From Fragum whitleyi (lineage: Eukaryota > Mollusca > Bivalvia > Cardiida > Cardiidae), in assembly GCA_948146395.1 (NCBI GenBank), contig OX411543.1:28039558-28103557 (forward strand): a stretch of 64,000 nucleotides of DNA, written 5' to 3'. Below are positions 49,764-60,800 of this stretch, piece after piece. How positions within the stretch are numbered: position 1 is the first letter of the stretch; each line of letters starts with the position of its first letter. A program made the translations under genes and the position numbers. The notes under the pieces were generated by a model that saw only the letters and a program-made list of their open reading frames with translations, was not told the origin of the DNA and ran no database searches.

Positions 49764-50863
49764 ATGGGCCTTTTAACACTTCTGTGATCGTTTACAAAAG
49801 TTAACTGTTGATTAAATGTTAATTGACTTTTAAATACAATCTCCCTCGACAATGGGGTCTGACTATTTACCCCAGGAACACTGACTTACCCGGGGAACAA
49901 TCATACTTGGTATTTTTCTCTTGAATAATGCATTTTATTGAAGAGTGATATGGGACCCGGGGTGATTCTTGCATCATTGAAATCTTTTTTAAGCTGGAAA
50001 TCTTCTTTGTGTTGGAAACACTAACTTTAAAGAGACAGAAGGTAATTCCAACAAAATTGAAATCATTTTTAACTTACCCTGGGTCTTGCTTTATGGAACC
50101 CGGGGTAATTCTTGCATGATTGAAATCACCATGATACCTCTGGAATCTTCTCTATATGATTGAAACACTTATTGTTTGGGACCCTGAGTATTTCTAGCAA
50201 CGGGAAACTTCTCTGTGTTAGAAACACCAACTTAATAGGACCAGGGGTAATTGTAGCAACACTTAAATCAATTTAAACCTACCCTGTTAATGTTCTCTGT
50301 GTTGGTAACTCTTAAGAGACCCAGTCAATTCTAGCTTTACTAAAATCGTTAATCCAAGGAATCTTCTATGTGTTGGATACACCTACTTTTTGGACCCCGG
50401 GGTAATTCTAGCAACATTGAAATCGTTTTAATCTTACCCAGGTAAACTTCACTGAGTGGGAAACACCTTCTTTATTTGACAGTGCTATCAATAAGGGCCA
50501 AAATAAGGAATTTTTGTAATTCCATGTTCGAATTTCAGGAATTTTTAACGAAGTAAGGAATTTTAAGCCCAACAAAGAGACTCTATGTACTTGTAACACA
50601 ATTGAAATTCTAATTGTCTTGAAATGGCCCCGAGAACCTCCTTTGTGTTGGAAGCACTTACTTTATAAGGCCTGGGGTAATTCTAGCATAGTGGTAATCG
50701 TTTTAATTTCCCTTGGAATCTTCAAATGGTTGGACACACTAATTTAAAGAGAACCGAGGTACTTCTATCACGATTGAAATTGTTTTGAACCTACCCCAGG
50801 AAACTTCTCTGTGTTAGGTACAACTACTTTTTTGGACGCTGGGTAATTCTGGCATGAATGATT

Positions 50864-51092
50864 GAATGGGAGTTTTACACTGCTTTCAATATTATTTCAG
50901 TCATATCACGGGGGCTGGAGCACCTAACAATGGATTCCTGGTATTTCTTGCACCAGTACTACTATCACATCCTTTCCTAGCCTCCAGGTGCTATCCCACA
51001 TAGGTCTACCATTATAAACTCATTGGTGGTAGACAAATAGTCGGAAAGGATTAGTGCTGCCATCGGGGATCGAACTGAGGATCTTTGATTCA
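50864..51092 (-). mobile_element. tRNA-derived SINE inside the TIR element
   Basis: Minus orientation, TTGAATGGGAGTTTTACACTGC tail (inverse), GGGGCTGGAGCACCTAACAA body, GGGGATCGAACTGAGG B-box inverse. Confidence 0.75.
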
Positions 51093-51309
51093 TGTGTTGG
51101 AAACACCTGCTATTTGGGCCCCAGGGTAATTCAAGCAACACTGAAATTGTTTTGATCTTACGCCCCGAAACTTCTCTGTGTGGGAAACACCTACTATATT
51201 GGACACGGGGTAAAGTTAGAATCATTGAAATCATATTGAACTCTCTCCGAGAAACTTCTCTGTGTGGGAAACACCTACTAAATTAGACATGGGGTAATCA
51301 TTGCTCGCA

Positions 51310-52230
51310 ATAAGCGGATGTCGACGTAATATACATCCAGAATTTCAGAAATTATGTCCGCAAAATCAGACCCAGACGTGAAAAAATGTCCGAGATTCAA
51401 GGAAAACGTCCTGTTATTTGACCCCAGACGTATTACCAATTTAGCTTATAAAGTATTTTAATTAAGTTCACATATGCAAAAATCGATAATAAGTGCGAGT
51501 ATACACTTTACACCTGACCAAAACAAGTCATGTGTAACACATGGCGTAATAGACTGTTGCTTTAACATCCATCCTTTGATTACACAATCTTGTTGGGTTA
51601 GCGACACGCCAGTACCACTTCTGTCATTACATTTCTTTGTCGGATACAGATTGCGAGGGTTCTCTGTTAGGTATTTTGAAAAAAACGAAAGACAAGTCAG
51701 GGGAATATTCGTTAGATAAAATGTAATTCATACAGCCCTGACTGATAAAACTTTGAAATATTACTTTCTAAAAGTCTTAGAATAGATCTACAGATAAATT
51801 ATCCGAAGTGTAAAATGACGCTACTGGAAAACATTTCCAAAAGGTCTATCAACTGTCCTTGTTTATAAACGGCATCACGGGAAAATCCCTGTGACGTAAT
51901 CTAAGTTGTCTGCAACAAAATGTCTGACCAGACATTTGAAATGACAAAGTTTTCTTGTCTTCTGTTATTTAGATAATTCTGCGTATGTTTAAATAAGTTT
52001 GAATTCAACTGCCTACATTTAAGTGCACACTACCATGAATGTTTGCCACCCTTGGAACGACAGGGTGAGAAAGATGAATCTGCATTAATTTACGTAATAT
52101 CGCCGGATACCAAAACATCTTAACTAAAATTTGTGTGAGCCGCATTTTCTAGGCCCACTGCGCAAGGTACATCTAAAGACTGATTCTTCATAGAAACTCC
52201 ACAGTTTCAATTTCCAAAGTTTGTTATGGA
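51310..52230. other. Unassigned segment inside the TIR element
   Basis: Richer in CpG than its surroundings and lacking the 85-bp units. Could be an insertion or the original unique part of the element. No ORF of recognisable content. Confidence 0.35.
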
Positions 52231-52803
52231 AACTTACACTGGGAATCCTCTTAATGTTGGAACCATTTACTCAATGAGATCCAGGGTGATTATAGCAACA
52301 ATGAAATAGTTTTTTAACTAAAAAGGGGAAACTTCTCTATAATGGAAAAACTTACTTTATAAGACCCGGGGTCTTTTATGGGACCTAGGTTAATTCTTAC
52401 AAATTCAAAGTGCCAAGAACTATACCGCAAGAATATTCCTTATGATGGAGGACTCTTTCAACTTGCCTCCCCAGGAATCCTATTAATTTTAGAAAAATTT
52501 AATGAAAATGGAATAACTTTTTATTGGCGCAGACTTTTAAAATCTTTTTAGAAAAAAAATATTTTTTGAGTACCAATGATAAATTTATCATTACAGAGAA
52601 TAGATTTCATCATATTTACATACAAATTATTTCACAGTGTAATTCTTGAGTTCCCGGGGTTCCTAGGGTAAATAGTCAGACCATTGACAATTAGCTATAT
52701 AAATGTAACATAAGTTTTTATTCAGCTCGATTTTAAGAATAATGACTGAAGAGAAATTTCAGTCCAGAGATGGCCCTAGCCTAAGGCCCGTTTAGTTTTA
52801 GGT

Positions 52804-53817
52804 TAGGGGTGAAACGGTTAACCGATTTACCGATATACCACGGTCTGTTCATAGAGAAAATACAAAACCGGTTCAACTTTTACTGTACCGGTTTTCTGCA
52901 GTACACTTACTAATTATTTTCTGTTTGAAATAAAAGCCCATTTTCCTCAAAACCTATATCTAAACGTACTCGTTTTTAACGGACTCCAACGTTACAATCT
53001 CAGAAAGTGAAAGTAGAACTTTTTTCAACAGGCGGTGTTGCCGGTGTACAGGTAAATTGTTACCCCGACATTATCTCGCGTTAACCTGCGGCATTTGGCG
53101 AATCCAGCAATTATTTGTATTTGATCCTAAGAATAAAGACCGTCGAGCCAGAATGGCGCAACAAAATGTAGACAAAAATAAATTACAAATGATGTACAAA
53201 ACTAGTTGTAATAATGTGTTACCAGATTAAAATGTAGGAAGTTTTTACAGCCTATGAACAATGAGAATTGAGGATCAAATAGTACAATTCATTTAAAAAT
53301 GTCCGTGTATGAACTCAGTCTTAAGTTCAGACAACTAGCCAGTAATGGATGTTGCAAAGATCCATATGATTTACAAAATCGGGAATTAATACGTTAAAAG
53401 ACCTAACTGCTTCACATTTATTTAAGAAAATTTAAACATCTTATTATTTCTCAATTATAAAAGATACCCTGTCCTATAAGTTTATGAGAGGGTCCTTTGA
53501 TTATGACAGCGTCAGTCTGCCTGGGAGATTGACCCACTGAAATAGCGTCGTGTCTCTCAGAGATATTGACCTAGTTTCCCCGGTCACTGATACCCTTATC
53601 ATTTTATGCCTTTTAGTGCTAGTAGCAACCCTTCTCACAAGTTTATTTCATCAATTTAAAAAGAAATAAAGACAACTTGTTTTGGTTATTTTGTTGTTGA
53701 TATTTTTTATTTCCATAATTTTGATTACTTTAAATAATATTGCAATACATATTGCAATACAGTCTGGCTATATTGCAATATATTGCAATACACTTTTTAC
53801 CGTATTGTTTCACCCTA
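52804..53817. mobile_element. 1.0-kb hAT-like element with 8-bp target duplication
   Basis: Ends TAGGGGTGAAAC / GTTTCACCCTA are inverted. TTTTAGGT flanks it directly at 52796-52803 and 53818-53825. The right part contains an ATTGCAATA-rich run. Fits hAT (8-bp duplication, TAGGG ends). No transposase motif found. Confidence 0.75.
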
Positions 53818-53922
53818 TTTTAGGTAGTATCATTATGTACTGTATGTATTTGTGGCCTTTTGTATCAGGCATTTCTGAAACAGAGCTGTAGTGTTCGATC
53901 ATGGCTAGACCCATGACCAGGT

Positions 53923-53996
53923 GCCCGGTTAGCTCAGTTGGTAGATGATTCATGCTGGTGTTCCGGGGGTTGTGGCTTGGAGTCCCATGTTGGGCA
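53923..53996 (+). pseudogene. tRNA-Thr-like sequence 1 (anticodon GGT by position)
   Basis: GCCCGGTTAGCTCAGTTGGT (A box) with acceptor arms GCCCGGT / GTTGGGC joined by G-U pairs. Anticodon loop CTGGTGT. The T arm does not match GGTTCGAATCC, and the D stem is broken (GCTC / GATG). Best read as a tRNA pseudogene or tRNA-derived SINE head. Confidence 0.5.
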
Positions 53997-54145
53997 CAAC
54001 TTTTCCGCCCTAAGTTACTTCAATGGTGTCAGAAGTAAAAGGAGAATGCTGGGTTCGGCCATTTGGGAGAGGTATGGGACCGGCTCCAATAGGTTAAAAG
54101 GGGGAGGAGTGTAGTGTTCAGTAATGGGTAGACTCATGATCAGGT

Positions 54146-54200
54146 GCCCGGTTAGCTCAGTTGGTAGAGCGCCGTGCTAGTGTTCCGGGGGTTGTGGGCA
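54146..54200 (+). pseudogene. tRNA-Thr-like sequence 2 (anticodon AGT by position), T arm deleted
   Basis: Perfect D arm GCTC-AGTTGGTA-GAGC and loop CTAGTGT, but the 3' part runs straight from GGGGGTTGTG to GGCACAAC, so the T arm is missing. Confidence 0.5.
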
Positions 54201-54539
54201 CAACTTTTCCGCCCATAGATATCAAATGTAAATAATATTTGTATTTGTATTAGAGCCATTTTTCCCAACATAAAAAATGAAGGCTTTACTAGCATTCCCA
54301 CAGTTTTGATCCATGCTTTACAGATTAAAATTTCACTACAAATGACAAGACCTTGTGTTAACTGTCATTGACATTTTAAGGTTGAACTGCAACTAATCCG
54401 TGAATAGGACCCATAATTTACATGGTTAGTATGATTTACCTGATCCACAGGGCCCCGGAGATATAGACGATGTTGCCATTAAATGATCCGTTTTGAAAGA
54501 GTTCCCGTATAAAATATAAAGAAATAAAACAATGAGATA

Positions 54540-54708
54540 ATTTAGTCATGAAAACAAAATGGACTTCCGGAACGGACTGGTACACTTACGATGTATCATT
54601 TTGAAGACATTTTCGATAAATTACTGAATATTTTGGAACCAGTCAAATGACTTTGTTTGCTTCCGGTTTCAGTTCGTAGATGAAAACGGCGTGATAATTT
54701 TGATAAAC
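54540..54708 (+). promoter_or_regulatory. Probable POLR3C core promoter / 5' UTR
   Basis: Two ETS-type CTTCCGG motifs (54563-54570 with a leading A, and 54659-54666) lie within 150 bases of the ATG, a common arrangement in animal housekeeping promoters. No TATA box is obvious. Transcription start is not determinable from sequence. Confidence 0.4.
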
Positions 54709-54855
54709 ATGTCTGTTTGTAAGATAAAGGTTGTCAAAATTATCCTGCGCGAGCATTTTGGAGAACTAGCGGAGAAGGTTGCGGCTGTTTTAATTGAAAA
54801 GGGAACGTGTCACTTACGCCAAATTGCATCAGAAGTCACCATTGAACTAAATAAG
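54709..54855 (+). CDS. POLR3C: POLR3C exon 1 (start codon, first winged helix)
   Basis: Forty-nine codons from the ATG at 54709 to AAG|GTAAAA. MSVCKIKVVKIILREHF aligns with the very N-terminus of human POLR3C. The in-frame GTG upstream at 54691 is not a eukaryotic start. Confidence 0.93.
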
Positions 54856-57800
54856 GTAAAATCTAAGTACGCATAGTATCAAGGCAATTGTGGCCTTGAG
54901 ATTCCCCTATTCGAGCAGGATCCTGTATTTGATCATACTTATTTTTGGGGATATTCTGGTGTCTCAACTTTTTTTTAAACAATTTGCGAATTGACAGAAA
55001 TATTTTTAAAAAAAATATTTGTGAAGAGAATGCTACAATAGTAATAAATTTTCTTGAAATAATGATTTTTTTTCTGCCCAATAAATACACATTTGGGCTC
55101 GACGTTATAAAACTTTTCTCTTTTCAACTGAGAATTTTCTCAAATTTTAAATTTAAATAAATGTATGAAAATGAAAGATTATATCAATAAGTTGTTATTC
55201 ATAAAATCATAACAACTAATTGATATTATCTTTTATGCTAATACATTAAAATGAGTATTAAAACAGAATTACAGCTTTAATCTCAAATTGAAAATAGAGA
55301 AAATTTTTTAATTGATAATGAGAAAAGTTTTATAACCTCTGGCCCTTAAGATTTTCCCCTGTATCATTTGACACCTTATTTCCTAAATTACAAGCCCCGG
55401 GCCCCCTTCCCCTGTGCATAAAAAATACCCCTGTTATCTATGAGAGAGAGATATGTCTAAACCTAATGTTATACTTCCATTTAAAAACAATGGTATGTAT
55501 AATATAAAGAGAGTTTTTGGCTTGAAAAATTTGCATTAAAAGATTAGCACTCTGAAAATATGTTGCATTTTGCTTACCACTAAGGATCGTTATATATTTT
55601 TGGTTCAGGCAAGAAAATGTTTATCTTTTAAAAATAGAAATGAAATAAAAAAATAAAAAATAAATAAATATTGTTAAAAGCAATTTTTTCTTTTCCACAT
55701 GTTTCTTATGAAATGTTATCTGCAACATCTCTTGTTGTGAACATAGCTAAAAAAGGAAAGATGATTAGTTTGCTTAATCATTCTTCTATGACCAAGGGAC
55801 TCCTTACTTTCAAAATAAGGGAGTCTCAACTTAAAAATAAGGAGTATTGGACTCCTGGACTCCCCTGAGTGCTGAACCCTGTAGTAACAATAATGATAAT
55901 ATTGAAGTAGCTTGATTGATATGTATCATTGTTGCCAAGGTTAAAGATCATTGGGCTAAGTCAAGGTCAACGTTTTAAGTCTAGGAAGCAAAAAACTAAA
56001 TTAGATTTAAACAAAACAATGATAATATCTAAATGGCAAAGCTGAATAGAGTTCACAAACACTTTTTGTTTGAAATGAATAAGATTTTAAGTGATTTTGT
56101 ACAAGAGATGAAGAGATTATATAACATGTATGTTGTTTTCATGGAGGTATGAAACTAAAAGTCTAATCACACTAATGAACCATCATCTCTGAGTCCACTT
56201 TGCATATTCATACAATGTAATAAGAATTTTAGTTTCATTCTTCCATGAAATCAACAAAAAATCTCTTCATTATATCTTATAATTTGATTTCATGATGCAA
56301 AAACGTGACAACTTCTCTGTAATGAAACAGTTTTCATTGAGAAATTGAGTTTTATTTTTTAGACAAAATCAGAATGCACAAAGCAATTAAATAGTTTCCT
56401 TTTTTACAGGTCAAGAAAGTATTGAGCATTTTGATCCAGCAAAATATTGTTAAATATGAAAAGACAGCACGAGGGTTGACAGAATATTGGTTGGCAATAG
56501 ATCAGGTGCTATGGCGACAAAGATTTCCGAATTATATATTTTGTGCGAAGAGTTTGTATGGAGACAGTGCAGAGTTGTTGATAGAGGAACTGCTACACCA
56601 TGGCCAAATTATGATGAGTAGCCTAACTAATGTGGTTACTGATAAACTGAATGAAGCCCTAGCTAATGCAGGTACTGTATTTTCCCTAATAAAAGCACCC
56701 TCCCTATTAGTAGCACCCCTACATTTTCAACTAAGAAACCCACTTCAAATGCTTACATTTTAGAAATTGTTGAGTCTTCCTCTCTAATTTGGTGTGAATT
56801 TCCTCTAAACAATCTTTTATATGATTGTTTAGGGGAAATATACCTCAAATTAAAAGGGCCCAAAAGACATAAGGTTAATGAATTTTTAATCAGAAAATGC
56901 ATACTAAATAAAAGGTCCCTGACCATGTTATGTATAGCAACCGGGAGCGTTTATTAGGACAAATACGGTAAGTACTGAATCTTGCTTCATGAGTTGGGGT
57001 TGTTGAAGAAAATACCTTATCATATTATATCAATACTCAAAGAGTGAAAAGATGAAAATATTATACTCATTGATAATTTTGAGACACTTTTAGCTCTATT
57101 GACTGATGTTTCAGGGAAATCTTATAATTATTTGTGGACTTTATAGTGTAAACATGAATGGTTTACAGACAGACAGGAACCATGCCATAGTTATACTGCT
57201 TCTGGTTCCAATTGGATGAAATAATCATTATCTTATTAAGTTCTTGAACTTGGGGAATAGCTTGTTGTGTTTTTGCCAATTTATTGTTCATAATTGGGGT
57301 GTTAAATTGTTCAGATTTGGTTACTTTCAAAATTGACTCAAGAGATAATGAATTTTTTTAGCTTGGCTGATTTTGAAGAAAACTTCGGGTATTGTTTTAC
57401 CCTTGTGGTGTTTTCATTGTTGTTTTCCTGTGAAAAATTTGATAGATCTACTTTGGGATATTCCTTTAAAAAACACTAAAGGAAAATGTCTCATTTAGAA
57501 TATATGTTCATCATGAAATGAATAGAGTATACATGTACCGACAATTAAAAAAAAACACACAAAAACTGCCAACATTTGTGAAAATTATAATTGACAACTA
57601 TTTCCATTCCATGGTTACTCCCATTCCATTCCATTCCAATGACTATTATTATTGATAGCCCTTGCCATGCTGAACCAAAAATATTCTTGCTTTGGCAGGA
57701 GGTATAGACAAAGATCAGCCTGCAAGTATGTGCAGTCTGATCTTAGTCTATACCTCCTGATTTTTCTATTCAAATCAGAAAAATTTAAACATATTTCTAT

Positions 57801-60800
57801 TTCAAAATAAATTCAGACTCACAAGTTGCGCAACCAGTGTTTTCATCACTTTGAATTAAATGCAATTTGCCCAACTTTTATGATTCAGCAGAACAAGAAT
57901 TGATTTAAACCTTTGCTGTTTAATTCCTGCTTTTTACATGCCTATGATTTTACGATTGAGAAAACATTGTGAAAAAGGAAGAAATTGCTTCTGACAAGCA
58001 ATTTCTTCTTTTTCCACACTATTTTCTACCCTACTGAATGGTTATTTTTCAAATTAAATTCTCTCTAAATTTTCGTCTTCAAAACCTTTGAATTTGGACA
58101 GGTCCAAAATTTTGTAAAACAGGAAAGGGTTAAACCCATCCAATTTTGACTTATCTGTAATCTCTCATCTGGTATTTTGTTGAAATACATTTCAGGTCAT
58201 GTTGGTTAGGCATAAGACTTCCAATCTGGAAGTCGTGGGTTCGATCCCCGGTGGCGGCAAATATCCTTTCCGACGTTTGTCTCTCACCAATGGGTAGATA
58301 ATCGTAAACCTATGTGAGATAGCAGTCGGAGGCTAGGAAAGGATGTAATGGTGGTACAGGTGAAAGAAATACCAGGAATCCATTGTTAGGTGCTCCGGCC
58401 GCCGTGATATAACTGCAATATTGTTGAAAGCGGCGTAAAACCCATTCAAACAAACAAATATTTCAGGTCACCCAAAAATTACGGCCTCCTTTGTTCACGA
58501 GAAGTTCAGTAGTCTAGCCAATACCCATTTTATACAGCGTTGTCCGAACCCGCTAGAGGAGAGTGAAGAAGACAGAGATGAGAGAGAGTTGTCTAAACTT
58601 TATGTTGTTCCACCATTTAAAAACACTGGTATGTACATTATATAGAGTGTTTAAGACACCAAACTTTATGTTGTTCCACCATTTAAAAACACTGGTATAT
58701 ATAGTTCCGCAAGAAAGAGTGAGGTCCAAGAAACCGTTATCTCCTATCATTTTCAATGCAAAATTGATCTTTGATCACTCACTTGAAATTGCAGATCTAT
58801 ACATTATGTAGAGTGATTTAGACACCAAACTTTATGTTGTTCCACCATTTAAAAACACTGGTATATACATTATATAGAGTGTTCAAGACACCAAACTTTA
58901 TGTTGTTCCACCATTTAAAAACACTGGTATGTACATTATATAGAGTGTTTAAGACACCAAACTTTATGTTGTTCCACCATTGAAAACACTGGTATGTACA
59001 TTATATGGAGGGATTTAGACTCCAAACTTTATGTTGTACCATCATTTAAAAGTACTGGTATATACACTATATAGAGTGCTAAACATTAGGTTGGTCCACC
59101 ATTTCAAAACACTGGTATGTATATTATATACAGATTTGTTTGAATTTTATGTTGTTCGACCGTTTTAAAACACTGGTATGTACATTATGTAGAGGGAGTT
59201 GTCTAAACTTTATGTTGTTCCATTGTTTCAAAACACTGTTATGTCCAGTTACTTAGACTTTTCTAAACTTTATGGTGTACCACCATTTAAAAAGCACTGG
59301 TATGTATATTATATGGAGCGATTTAGAAATTTTTTATATATAAAGAAAGTTGTCAAAGCTACAGCAATTTCAATGCCTCTAATGTAACAATTATAATGAT
59401 ACGTGTATTTTGAAAAAAGGCTGTATATTCTTTATGATCTGTTAAATCCAGTGTGTACTGTTTATATTGTTTTTTGAGGGGTAAGTGCAACACTATTGTA
59501 AGTGCCTATATATAAGGCACTTACAATAGTATTACACTGACCCCTTTATTTGCCCTTTGAGGCAACTCCATGTATATTTAAAGAGAATCTTGTCCATCGT
59601 ATGCTTCTTATAAAGAATTTCTGCGCCTCCTAAATATTTTCCAAAGTTTTGAAATAAAAGAGACACAAATTCTAGGACTATTTAAGATAGGGTAAATGCA
59701 ATGCATTTTATTAGCTCACCTGAGCAATAAGTGCTCAAGGTGAGCTTTTGTGGTCGCATGATGTCCGTTGTCTGTCGTGTGTTGTCCGTTGTCAACATTT
59801 ACCTTGGAGACACTCTATAGGCCACTTTTTTTGTCAGATCAACCTGAAAATTGGTCAGAATGATTGTCTTGATAAAATCTCGGACGAGTTCGAAATTGGG
59901 TCAAGTGGGGTCAAAAATGAGGTCACAGGGTCAAATTTTGGAAAAAACCTTGTAGACACTCTAGAGGCCACATTTCTTGCCAGATATACCTGAAATTTGG
60001 TCAGAATGATTGTCTTGATAAAATCTCAAATGAATTCAAAATTGGGTCAAGTGGGGTCAAAAGTGAGGTAACGGGGGTCATATTTTGATAAAACCTTGTA
60101 GACACTCTAGAGGCCACATTTTTTGCCAGATATACCTGAAATTTGGTCAAAATGATTGTCTTCATAAAATCTCGGACAAGATGGAAATTGGGTCAAGTTG
60201 GGTCAAGATTAGGTCACGGGCCAAATTTTGGAAAAACCTTGTAGACACTCTAGAGGCCACATTTTTTGCTTGAATAACCTGAAAATTGGTTGGAATGATT
60301 GTCTTAATAAAATCTTAGATGAGTTTGAAATTATGTCTAGTGGGGTCAAAAGTGAGGTCACGAGGTCAAATATTGGAAAAACCTTGTAGACACTCTGGAA
60401 TCCATATTTCATGCTCAATCATCCTGTTAATTGGTCAGAATGATTGGCTTGATGAAACATAGGTCAAGTTCAAATTTGGGTCAAGTGGGGTCAAAAATGA
60501 GGTCACTGGGTCAAATCTTAGAAAAACCTTGTAGACACTCTAGTGGCCATAATTTTTGCCCAGTCATCATGAAAATGAGTCGGTTTGATAGTCTTTATGA
60601 ATCTCAGTCTGGTTTGAATTTGGGTCAAGTGTGGTTTTAAACTAGGTTAAGAGGTCAGATCTTAAGACAATTAACTCAGATGAGCGATTTAGGGCCACTA
60701 TTGCCCTCTTGTTTCTTAATACTTCCTTGTTCATGTGATCAAGTTTGATTTTACTCCTTTGATTTCTTTCATCTCAGACAGAAAAAGAAAACCGTCGACA

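Larger units (their letters stand above)
49846..52689. mobile_element. 2.84-kb TIR element with ~85-bp tandem repeats
   Basis: Ends GACAATGGGGTCTGACTATT and AATAGTCAGACCATTGACA are inverted and continue inward as TACCCCAGG / CCTAGGGTA. Internal units (CTTCTCTGTGTTGGAAACAC, GACCCCGGGGTAATTCTAGC, ATTGAAATCGTTTTAA) recur about every 80-90 bases at 50003-50830, 51087-51290 and 52245-52460. A SINE (50864-51092) and ~0.9 kb without units (51310-52230) interrupt them. No transposase seen. Confidence 0.65.
53888..54215 (+). repeat. Tandem 223-bp unit with tRNA-Thr-like head
   Basis: GTAGTGTTCGATCATGGCTA at 53888 repeats as GTAGTGTTCAGTAATGGGTA at 54111. Each is followed by a tRNA-like segment and ACAACTTTTCCGCCC. 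The second copy is truncated. Confidence 0.75.

Noticed and set aside
54691..54708. Upstream in-frame start for POLR3C at a GTG
   Set aside because: GTG is not a normal animal start codon, and the ATG at 54709 aligns with the N-terminus of the human protein.
58195..58260. A functional tRNA gene (GTGGGTTCGATCCCCGG B box)
   Set aside because: It is the head of a SINE with a SINE body, tail and target-site duplication; the cloverleaf is incomplete.
59748..60640. Plus-strand open frames with SGVKNEVTGSNF-like repeats
   Set aside because: Same 145-bp repeat in reverse orientation inside the Helitron-like element A2; not a gene.
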